From Physocladia obscura (taxonomy: Eukaryota > Chytridiomycota > Chytridiomycetes > Chytridiales > Chytriomycetaceae): DNA of 11,881 nucleotides. Numbering within the stretch: the stretch's first letter is position 1; the number at the start of each line of letters is the position of its first letter. This document shows positions 1-7,728 of this stretch, piece after piece. The stretch covers positions 1-11,881 of the forward strand of contig JADGJH010000878.1 of assembly GCA_027596945.1 (NCBI GenBank), written 5' to 3'. A program made the translations under genes and the position numbers. The notes beneath the pieces were generated by a model that searched no databases, was not told where the DNA came from, and saw nothing but the letters and a program-made list of their open reading frames with translations.

Positions 1-39
1 GTATAACTTCCAGTTATATTAATATTTTAGAATATCGTT

Positions 40-45
40 TTTATT
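40..45 (-). terminator. Poly(A) signal of the kinase gene
   Basis: AATAAA on the minus strand lies about 52 nt beyond the kinase stop codon in an AT-rich tract. The spacing suits a 3' end signal, but the base composition makes chance matches easy. Confidence 0.45.
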
Positions 46-96
46 AATAATAACAAAATATTAAAAATAAAAAAATTAAAATTCTGGTTCGCAAAT

Positions 97-2688
97 TTAA
101 TTTATCTCAAGCATGTCAACAATTAGTGTATAAGCTTCTTTAAACTTTAGCGCGCTTCCTCCTTGCTTTTTAATACGTACTCCATGCAAATTTAGCAACC
201 ACACTTTGCAAACTTCCACGTCAAACTCAACTTCTTCCATGCTGTTTGAAGTCAATCGACATTGAATCAAGTATAAATCTGGGTTACGCACAAATTGAAG
301 TTTACTGTCAGCAAGAAATTTCTGCATTGACACCAAAACACGATGCACATCTTGAAATATGTAGCTTGGCGATAATGTCGAAGTCGTTTTTGGATTGAAT
401 GAATACCGTGCTGATCGAATCTCTTTGGGAGGTCTGTTGAATTCGTGCCAGTTTTCGATTTCTTGGTCTGTCAATAGTGATCCAGTGTTTGTCCCAAACG
501 GTGATATCGTTGATTCTGTTGGCGAAAAAACACTGCTCGATCGAGATATTGTTGGATCGGAAAGAATTGCTGAACTTTTTCCGGAGAAGGATGTTGCTAC
601 TTGGGAAAATGCTTGGCTATTCTCCAGAACACCTCTTGATGGTGACACATCAGGGCTAACCATTGCCATTCTTTTCAATACGGCTAATTCTCTGTCTTCA
701 TTTGTAGTAATATTGGGTATTGGAGGAGGTTTGAGTGAGGAATTTCGAAAGACTACTACTGAATTTCCTTGTCCGCTATACTCATCTTGGCTACTGCTTC
801 TCGACGATGATCCACCAACACTTTTCGTTGATTTGCGACCCCTTCCAAAGACACCAAAATTGATTGTGTTTCGTCTCACTCTTGTTTCATCGGCAGCATC
901 AAAGCTTTGCGATTGTTTTAACTCGACATCCTCTTCTTTGAAAGGAGCTTCTTTTCCTGGTAATGGCGGAACTTTTGGCAATCCTCCATCTTGAAAGGAC
1001 ATTCTGCGAGGATCTTTAACGTTTCCATAACTATTAACTCTTGCTCGGCTTGATGCATATAGCGGACTCAAAGAATCATAGTCCCCATCTATTTCGGTTT
1101 CTCGCGTGTTATTTTCAGTAATCACCGCTCCAACGTTGCTAAACCGTCTTGAGTTTGCTCTTGGTCTTCCTAAAGACAATGGGGCCAAACTGCCAGCATT
1201 TCCGTTTTGAGCAGAAATGCTCCTTCTGCGCGCTTGTACGCTTTTGTTTTTGTCTTCACCAGCACCTTCCATACTCATGCCTTCACGCGTATGTTGACGA
1301 ATTGTGTAAAGTGTATAGTCGGAAGTTTTTGTGATTGATGAAATAAATTGAGTTATTTGCGCAGGTGAGGCGATTCCGGTGACTTTTGGCAGGAGTCGTA
1401 AAGGCCGTTCAATTTCTTCAAAATTTACCCACGCGTCTTGTCGTAAAGTTTCCATGTCTGCGCGTTTAACAGGATCCTTTTTCAGCATTTTCGTGAGGAG
1501 ATGTTTAAGATCTTTTTTGTTTGTTTGAATTTTCAAAAATTAAAAAATTAAAAAACAGATACCGCCGGAAAAATAATCTGGACATTTATAGTCGACAGCT
1601 TTAATCTTGGAATACAACTGAGATATTGAAGACCCTGAGAACGGTGTCTTTCCTGTCATCATGACATAAAGTGCGACACCCATTGCCCAAATATCGGATT
1701 TGATGCCGTTGTACGGAATTCCAGATATAAGTTCAACGGCAGCATAGTTTGGAGTACCGCAAAATGTCTATGGTTTATTTATTTCGCGCTTTTTTTTTTT
1801 TTTTTTTTGGCGTGGAACGAGAAATTCACACCTTCAAATACTCCTGCACATCGGGGTTATAGGTTCGACCAAGACCAAAATCAGAAATCAAAATATCTCG
1901 TTTATCATTCAAAAGCAAATTTTCAAGTTTCAAGTCACGGTGAACTACGCTGGCCAGGTGACAATGATCCATTGCAGAAATTATTTGGCGAAAAAATTTT
2001 CGTGCTTCGCGTTCAGATAGGTAGTTTCTTGCAGCAATATATTCTATTAACTCTCCTCCTGCAGCATACTCCCTTGAATAACAAACAGATAAAACATCAC
2101 AATTAATCATTGTTTTTGCTCTTACATTACAACAAAACACTCGTCTTCCGTTTCCATAATAGAGTATAGGTTGATAATGTTTGGATGATCCAGCCGCATC
2201 ATCAACTGAACTTCGAGTTGCAGAGAAGCAACAAATGAGGGTGCGTCCGGCGCAATTCCAGTTTTGATGGGATTTGTTTCTTCTCCGTCACCTTTTGGAT
2301 CGACATTGCTTGTCACTTTATTTTCAGTTGATGAGCGAGATTTTGAAACGCGTTCAGTTGGAGTAGATGCGGTCGTAGGAGGGTCGGCTTTTGTAGCTTC
2401 TTTAGTTCGTTTAGCGTACTCCTCGGCCTCTTTCTTCTTGCGCCGGTCTTCTTCAGCTTTTTTTGCTTTTGCAGCCTTTTGCGCCATTAGCTTTTTGTCA
2501 ATTATCTTGATTGCAACCTAGTTTCAAAGGAAAAATGACACTCCCACTAAGTTTTCTGATTGAATTTCTTTCTTCTTCACCTTTTGACCGGTTTCTTTAT
2601 GAACCCCGAGCTTAACCTTCGAAAAAGCACCCTGACCAACAGTCTTACCAACATTATAGTTACCCAAGACTTTCTTACGCGCCAGCAT
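97..2688 (-). CDS. MARK/Kin1-like Ser/Thr kinase with KA1 domain
   Basis: This is a CAMK-type Ser/Thr kinase, 786 aa in my model. Exons in transcription order are 2688-2581, 2517-2126, 2072-1832, 1767-1563 and 1511-97; introns are 63, 53, 64 and 51 nt and every junction keeps frame. Visible motifs are the glycine loop GQGAFSKV (18-25), VAIK with K40, alpha-C E138, HRDLKLEN (211-218), DFG (231-233) and an activation loop TFCGTPNYAAVE with T248 at the site LKB1-type kinases phosphorylate in MARKs. The catalytic domain ends near 345. A long Ser-rich linker follows, then a KA1 domain over roughly the last 90 residues (EVCKVWLLNLHGVR), which in MARK/Kin1/PAR-1 proteins binds acidic membrane lipids. 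Oddities are a charged insert of about 80 residues between VAIK and alpha-C, and AVE in place of APE. The start at 2688 is the first in-frame ATG after an upstream stop. PAR-1-like polarity kinase is the best guess; the subfamily is not certain. Confidence 0.9.
1790..1808. repeat. Poly-T run inside a kinase intron
   Basis: Nineteen consecutive T on the plus strand (A on the sense strand of the kinase) fill part of the 64-nt intron 1768-1831. It is a likely length-variable homopolymer and a sequencing-error hotspot, but has no coding effect. Confidence 0.85.
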
Positions 2689-3082
2689 TTGCTTTCTTTC
2701 TTTGTTCAACGAACAATGTACCCCACAAACAGAAAGTCAAAATGAACGAAAAATATTTCTTTGCAGATATTTCATTTTGGATTGAATCAAACACCGTTTG
2801 GAGTCTTTAAATGTTCGTAGTTCAGATCTTATTTTGGATAAAAATGAGAGACTTTTCCCCTACTTCGGTAAAAGAAGCAACAGGATAAGGGATCAAATGA
2901 GCAGGCCCGTATCTGTCTTACTGTATGCCAGTTACGAAATAACGGGATTCGCGAAACGAAAGAGAGGGAACAATTGATTGGGATTGCAAAAGGGATTAAA
3001 ACAAAAGAATTGAAGGGACTTGTAATGATTGGGGAACAAAATCAGACTGGGAAATTGAAATCATCCCTTTTTTGAACCAAAC
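2689..3082. promoter_or_regulatory. Divergent promoter gap, kinase / SURF4
   Basis: This 394-bp gap separates the divergent start codons of the kinase (minus) and SURF4 (plus), so it should hold both promoters. Two inverted CCAAT boxes (ATTGG at 2977-2981 and 3028-3032) sit 106 and 55 nt upstream of the SURF4 ATG. I see no convincing TATA box for either gene. An in-frame TGA at 3056 shows that the SURF4 reading frame cannot start earlier. No other gene is visible here. Confidence 0.5.
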
Positions 3083-4178
3083 ATGTCGCTTCACCAGCAA
3101 TTGCACAAATTTGAAGCTGCGTTTGAGCGATTTGCCGCACCCGTAAAACCATATCTGCCGTTGATTGCACGGTTCCTTCTTGTCGTAACGTTCTTGGAGG
3201 ATTCGGTGCGCATGACGTGAGCAAGGATTATCATCCAATATTTTTCTGATTCCGAAACAAAAACAACTCGCAGCACCCAGTATTCTGATCAAAAATTCTT
3301 TATGAAAAAACACCGCGGTATGTAAAACGAAAATAAAAAAAAAGTTGCTCGTTTTGGGCTTCCTTTTTGAATTTGGGTTTTTTGTAGGCTTTTCATCGGC
3401 TGCTGCCGACTTGTTTCTGATCGGCAACGTACTGATTATGCTGGCATGCAGTATTCTTGCGATTGCAAAAAAACACACGGAGATTGCTGTTGGCGGTCTT
3501 GCTGTGGTTGTCGTTACGCAGGGGTAAAATTGTTTTGTTCCCTTTTTGAAACAATTGTAATTGGTACGCAAAATACTGATTCATTTATTATATGCAAATA
3601 TGTAAAGCTTGGGATACGGTCTCATTTTCGATCCCGCTTTTCTTTTCCGCACAATCAGCATTGTTGGAGGTCTCGTCATGCTCCTTGCTGACGCCCATCT
3701 CTCGAAATCTTCCAAAAACAGTCGCTCGATATTCGCCGGGCTTCCACAAATTGTTGATGCAGACTCACGGTCAACATATCTCCAACTTTGCGGGCGCGTA
3801 CTTCTTGTGTTTCTGTTTCTCAGCTTTGTTTTCGCGGCGGAGCTTACGCCGCTAAGAATTGTTGTTGCGGCGATAGCGCTTATTGGATCGATTTTGGTAG
3901 TTATTGGGTTCAAAGCGAAATGGACTGCTGGATTTTTGATTGTGTTTTTGTGCTTTTCTAATGTTTTGCTTAATAATTGGTGGACTTTACATCAGTAAGT
4001 TCGTTTTTTTTTGTCACGTTATTTTGATTTGAATATTTTCTTTGGTAGCAACCACCCACAACGTGACTTTCAACGATATGACTTTTTCCAAAACTTGTCT
4101 ATTATGGGTGGATTTCTTCTTTTGGTTAACCTTGGCCCAGGTGGCTTGTCAATGGATGGCAAAAAGAAGGACTTTTGA
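3083..4178 (+). CDS. SURF4: SURF4/Erv29 ER cargo receptor
   Basis: This is a multi-pass membrane protein that loads soluble secretory cargo into COPII vesicles at ER exit sites. Exons are 3083-3216, 3274-3317, 3388-3523, 3608-3994 and 4049-4178, giving 276 aa (human SURF4 has 269). Introns are 57, 70, 84 and 54 nt and the phases join cleanly. Family landmarks run in the expected order: YLPLIARFLLVVTFLEDSVRM near the N-terminus, TQYSDQ, a central GGLVMLLAD, GRVLLVFLFL, VIGFKAKW, YDFFQNLSIMGGFLLLV and the hallmark LGPGGLSMD. The C-terminus ends KKKDF, with lysines at -3 and -4 as in a KKXX ER-retrieval signal. Several hydrophobic segments fit the family topology. The start is the first ATG after an in-frame stop. 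Identification is firm; the exact edge of small exon 2 is slightly less so. Confidence 0.95.
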
Positions 4179-4216
4179 GTTCGCATGTTCAGGCACCGTA
4201 TTGTTTTTGTGATGCC

Positions 4217-4222
4217 AATAAA
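4217..4222 (+). terminator. Poly(A) signal of SURF4
   Basis: AATAAA lies 39 nt after the SURF4 stop codon, a normal position for a polyadenylation signal in a compact genome. Confidence 0.6.
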
Positions 4223-4446
4223 ATGCAATATAGTTTAATATCGTGAATATTTGTAAGGAAAAATCAAGTGTTAAGTTTAAATGTTTTTTGCGCTTGGTAT
4301 TGCTTTGCTGTGTTGCTTTCTTGGTGTCCACACCGGTTAATTTGAATTAGCTTGGAGTCATTCACGCATTTATTTGGAAAAATTAGTTTGCGATCGAATT
4401 TAAGTCTTCTCTGGGCGCACGAAGGTTTTCCTCGTTTTATCTGTTT

Positions 4447-4480
4447 GTCGCCGGATGACCAAGCCGCCGGCGACCAAGCC
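4447..4480 (+). repeat. GC-rich tandem repeat with CGG-N12-CCG palindrome
   Basis: Two near-identical units lie back to back: GCCGGATGACCAAGCC at 4450-4465 and GCCGGCGACCAAGCC at 4466-4480. Across them, GTCGCCGG (4447-4454) and CCGGCGAC (4467-4474) form a perfect 8-bp inverted repeat with a 12-bp spacer, so CGG and CCG triplets face each other. Zn2Cys6 dimers typically bind such paired triplets (Gal4 uses CGG-N11-CCG). The block ends 10 bp before the TATA box of a gene that itself encodes zinc clusters. The repeats are seen directly; a role as operator is inference. Confidence 0.6.
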
Positions 4481-4490
4481 AATTAAAAAG

Positions 4491-4498
4491 TATAAAAA
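4491..4498 (+). promoter_or_regulatory. TATA box of the twin zinc-cluster gene
   Basis: TATAAAAA lies 46 nt upstream of the ATG at 4537, a usual distance for a short 5' UTR in a compact genome. Confidence 0.55.
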
Positions 4499-4536
4499 GC
4501 AAACTAATTTTTGAAAGCCTCAACAAACAAACGTCA

Positions 4537-5070
4537 ATGACAGGTTCAAATCCTCACGTGAACCGCCTGAATCGACCGAATCCATGCCAGCGCTGTAGAA
4601 GCATGGGCCGCAAATGCTCGCTAGACAAACCGTCCTGCCTTCGCTGTGTGCGAAAAGGAGCCTGCTGCATCTATATTGACCAACCTATTGCTGAAACCAA
4701 GCAAGGCCCGTCCTGTGCTTGTTGCCGCTGGAACAAGAAACGTTGCGACAAAAAGAAGCCGGTGTGTTCGCGATGCAACAAATACACACTCACTTGCGCC
4801 TATTTACTCGATGCTTCTGTCACATCGCCACTGCTCGAAAATGAGTTTGATGCGGTCACGTTTGATTTAAGAAAGGTATCAGACCGCACAACTGATAAAG
4901 TTAGATTCTTCGAAAGTATTGCACACGCGTCAGATTGCAGTTTAATGGAAGAGAAGGAAATGGAAGTGAGCAAAGTGATTGGATTCAGTGCGCGAGAGTT
5001 TACCATCAACGATTGGATTCTTTTGTTGGAGTTCACTGAATTATTGACTGAAAAATACCCTGTGGCATAA
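4537..5070 (+). CDS. Small protein with two tandem Zn2Cys6 clusters
   Basis: This intronless gene encodes 177 aa. Residues about 17-46 hold a Zn2Cys6 cluster (C-x2-C-x6-C-x6-C-x2-C-x6-C, beginning PCQRCRSMGRKC). After a 15-residue linker a second cluster follows at about 62-89 (CACCRWNKKRC, then CSRCNKYTLTC), also with spacing 2-6-6-2-6. Both have the basic residues between cysteines 2 and 3 that usually contact DNA. The remaining ~85 residues lack the large fungal transcription-factor middle region; a short motif, IGFSAREFTINDWILLLEF, recurs in the paralogue at 7729. Zn2Cys6 proteins normally carry one cluster and bind CGG triplets as dimers, so twin clusters in a tiny protein are unusual. 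The probable role is sequence-specific DNA binding in the nucleus; with no obvious activation domain it may be a repressor or a partner subunit. The Zn2Cys6 call is strong, the targets unknown. Confidence 0.88.
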   Translation: MTGSNPHVNRLNRPNPCQRCRSMGRKCSLDKPSCLRCVRKGACCIYIDQPIAETKQGPSCACCRWNKKRCDKKKPVCSRCNKYTLTCAYLLDASVTSPLLENEFDAVTFDLRKVSDRTTDKVRFFESIAHASDCSLMEEKEMEVSKVIGFSAREFTINDWILLLEFTELLTEKYPVA

Positions 5071-5104
5071 TAATAATAGTAATAATAATAATAAAAATAA
5101 TATA
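5068..5104. repeat. TAA-rich microsatellite with poly(A) signal
   Basis: Interrupted TAA/AAT triplets begin at the zinc-gene stop codon and fill most of the 54-bp gap before the next ATG. AATAAA at 5090-5095 inside it can serve as the zinc-gene polyadenylation signal. The tract is likely to vary in length between strains. Confidence 0.6.
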
Positions 5105-5124
5105 ATTTTCTAAAAAAAAACTCA

Positions 5125-6707
5125 ATGGCGTCAAAATACAAATCGAAAAAGCAGCAGCCGAATGTGATCGATACTTCACCCGCAAAAACAGAAAAAATCT
5201 CCCTCAAAACAGTGGCAGTCGTTGTTGGAATCATTGCCGTCGCCATTGCCGTTACTATCAATAGTGACTTCCTTGAACGCAAAAAATCTGTCGAAACTGG
5301 TCCGAACGAAAGTATCACACGGTTTGTTGCATGGATGAAGCAGGGAAATTTGATACATGATGGAACTGTTGTCCGGGAACTGCAAGTAAATAAATTTATA
5401 ATAATTTTTTTTTTTTAAACAAAGAACTTCGCAGTCAATGATTTGGTTATGCGCGTTCCACATCAAATGGTTTTTGTTTTTTAAATTACTTTCAATTCAA
5501 ATTTGTTTATTCATTGCGATTTTTTTCTCTTTGCTACGCCAGACAATACATGATTCCCTTGCAAAAACAGACCCAATCATTTCCGATTTCTTGAAAAAAT
5601 ACCCCGATACCGAATGGGTTCCTATCATTGCCGCGTATGTGCTTGTACACCGAAAGGACCCTAAATGGGAGCCATATTTGAGTTTCTTGCCAATAAATCA
5701 CACGACACCGCTGTATTGGACGGAAGACGAGTTGAAAGTTATTGCTGCAACGGATTTGAGCTTTGATTTGACTCAAATGCGTGAGGATATTCAGGTATAA
5801 AACTAGGATCTTAAAAAACAAACACAAAAATAAAAACTACGAAAAAATCGACGCAAACACACGCTCTCTTCATTTCTGATTGTTTTAAAGTTTCGCTTTT
5901 TAGACACAGTGGATGCGCTGGAAGAATCATTTGTCAGATTCTCTGACGTTTGAAGATTTTTTGTGGGCATGGCATGTTGTTATGTCGCGAGTTTGGTTGC
6001 TTCCTGTTGGCGAGCAAACAAACAAAGCTGTCATGATTCCGATGGTAGGCGGTGTTTGAATTATATCGACAAATCTGGATAAAAAATATTTCCTCCAAAC
6101 AGGTTGACGTGGCAAATCACTACGGGAAACCAAAAGTCAAAATTGAATACAGCAAGGAATTAGGCGCAGTGACAATGACGGCCACGAAACCGATCCAAGC
6201 CGGCGATCAAATCGATGTGACATACGGCCAAGACTCCAGTTACAAATCGCTCAAATATATGGGATTTACTATTCCAAACAACGACCACAACGAAGACTGC
6301 CGCGTCCAGCTTTTCCGTCGCCCAAAAATCGACGTCAACTATCATCGCGAAAAACGATGGTGCTTGTTCCAGACGCACAAACTCAAAAAAACGATTTTAA
6401 ACTGCCATTTGGGTAAACCGCAGGAAAAAGAAACGCTTGAATATGTACGGGACCAGGTTGCCAAAAAGTTTAAAACTTATCGATCGTCAATTAAAACGGA
6501 TAATGAGATTTTGAACAGCGTTACAAAAGATACACCTGTCAATTTTGTGAATGGTGTTAGGGAACGAAGAGGTTAATATACTCTTTGTCCTTGACTTGTT
6601 TTCGAAATGTCTAAATAGTTTTAATGTACATATATTATTTAGCAGAAAAAGTGTGTCTGAAGAGGGTCAAGCTGGCTTTGGACGCGATGATAGACACGTT
6701 TCAGTGA
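5125..6707 (+). CDS. SETD3-like SET-domain protein, membrane anchored
   Basis: A SET-domain protein of the SETD3/SETD6/RuBisCO-LSMT class (protein lysine or histidine methyltransferases); 409 aa. Exons are 5125-5385, 5425-5469, 5543-5794, 5904-6044, 6103-6571 and 6646-6707, with all junctions in frame. The order matches SETD3: VNDLVMRVPHQM, WEPYLSFLP, TPLYWTEDEL, LTFEDFLWAWHVVMSR, MIPMVDVANH (catalytic-core N238-H239), TYGQDSSY (Y274) and a helical C-terminal substrate domain ending LALDAMIDTF. A hydrophobic helix at about 29-45 looks like a single membrane anchor, unlike soluble SETD3. The Gly-x-Gly strand that normally precedes the D/NFAV-type segment and helps bind S-adenosylmethionine is absent in this model, where the 39-nt first intron falls. 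The protein may therefore be altered or inactive, or exon 1 may be misjudged. SETD3 methylates actin histidine; the substrate here is unknown. Confidence 0.85.
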
Positions 6708-7728
6708 TTATCATTATTTTTTATAAGTTCAGTATGTGTACTAGTCGTCAGCAAAATATTGGCAATGAAAATTTTTACCCCAAAAACTCAGTCGTGTATT
6801 AATTTTTTTCAACAATAATGTTTGCAACTTAAAAAATTATACCAGACGATGATGCCTTTGACAACGCCGTTTAATGGCATCATAGTTGAAAACTCAGGAT
6901 CTTAGTTTCGGTGATTTGGAAGTTATCCACCGTTGTGTGGAACATAAGATTATATGAGGAAGAAGTCCGACATGTGAATGATAAATTCGAAGAACCTTCG
7001 CTTGATTTATTGAAGAATGGAATAGAGTTGTTGTGAATTCAAGGCGAAGTCGAAAACACGCAGAGCAGCTTTGTTAAGAAAACTTTGAGCAAAAAAGAAT
7101 CGAAACTGGAGCTGTGTGAAGAGTGTGGCATGAAGATTGAGAAACTGCCGGTTTTTGCAGTCTAGCTCAAACAAAGGGAGTATGGAAATGATAAACCAAA
7201 TTGTGAAACTGTGCAAGCAGGTAAGTTTTTGTTCTGGTACAGGTGTTTGTGAGCAAAATGCTTTTTTATTACGGAGTTTTGAACCCATAAAGTAATATAA
7301 ACTAATAAGGTAAGAATGACATACCTGGCGTTTGTGAGCAAAATGCTAATCACAAACACCAAAAAAAATCCATGGTAAGATTTCAGAAAAATCTCCAGAA
7401 TTTTCTGATAAATGTCAGGTGAGCATTTTCAAGGTCCTTGGAAAATCCGTGGCTGTTAGCAATGGAGTTGTGAAAGCCCACGAAAAAAAAGCATTTGCAG
7501 CAGCAGAGTAGACATAAAATATGTAACTCTTCTTTTTTGTTTTATTTCGTTCACCAAATTTTTAGTTTTTAATTTTTTTCCATTTCAGTGAACTTTGTTG
7601 TTTTGTTGTTACAGTTATTCTAAAAGACAATTTATTTTCCAATTATTTTTTTCATTTTCGGTTTTATCAGTGAGATTAAAACTTTTAGTGTCTGAAAAAA
7701 GAGAAAAAACTAATTAAAAATAAGCCAA
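6708..7728. other. Gap with coding-like relics and repeats
   Basis: No intact gene is visible. On the plus strand one frame from 6890 to 7162 reads like protein (LYEEEVRHVNDKFEEPSLDL, later LCEECGMKIEKLP) but is cut by TGA at 7034 and TAG at 7163. A second piece, 7161-7220, ends at a good donor (GTAAGT at 7221) and could splice in frame to 7419-7511, which reads VSIFKVLGKSVAVSNG and ends KKAFAAAE before TAG. These could be remains of a decayed gene or exons of an unrecognised one; I recognise no family. Short repeats at 7242-7360 are listed separately. A weak 8-bp inverted repeat (6849-6856 / 6876-6883, 19-nt loop) is also present. From 7512 to 7728 the sequence is T-rich and presumably holds the promoter of the next gene. 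Confidence 0.3.
7242..7360. repeat. Three copies of GTTTGTGA, two direct and one inverted
   Basis: An 18-bp direct repeat, GTTTGTGAGCAAAATGCT, occurs at 7245-7262 and 7330-7347. TCACAAACACC at 7350-7360 is the reverse complement of 7242-7252. The second direct copy and the inverted copy make a perfect 8-bp palindrome (7330-7337 / 7350-7357, 12-nt loop). Function is unknown; possibilities are protein-binding sites upstream of the zinc paralogue or remains of a small insertion. Confidence 0.6.

Larger units (their letters stand above)
4179..4536 (+). promoter_or_regulatory. Upstream region of the twin zinc-cluster gene
   Basis: This 358-bp gap runs from the SURF4 stop to the ATG of the zinc gene. 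After the SURF4 poly(A) signal it is plain AT-rich sequence until a GC-rich block at 4447-4480, followed by the TATA box at 4491. Open frames on the minus strand here have no recognisable motif, and I see no additional gene. Confidence 0.5.

Noticed and set aside
395..994. A 199-codon open frame on the plus strand
   Set aside because: It is antisense to the low-complexity linker of the kinase, which continues in frame to the KA1 domain.
2996..3571. A 191-codon open frame on the minus strand
   Set aside because: It lies antisense to SURF4 exons 1-3, crosses their introns and has no family motifs; the SURF4 assignment is strong.
4543..4553. GGTTCAAATCC, resembling a tRNA B box
   Set aside because: It sits in the zinc-gene coding sequence, and I find no A box or cloverleaf around it.
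4800..5318. A 172-codon open frame on the minus strand
   Set aside because: It is antisense to the zinc-cluster gene and SET exon 1, and its tyrosine run is only the translated TAA microsatellite.
5438..5542. A continuous frame entering SET exon 3 without an intron (beginning MIWLCAFHIKW)
   Set aside because: It would replace VNDLVMRVPHQM, which matches the SETD3 family, with a hydrophobic sequence unlike it; splicing at 5424 and 5469/5543 is better supported.
6849..6883. Inverted repeat ATGATGCC / GGCATCAT as a terminator hairpin
   Set aside because: An 8-bp stem with a 19-nt loop in a eukaryotic gap is weak and expected by chance; noted only within the gap entry.
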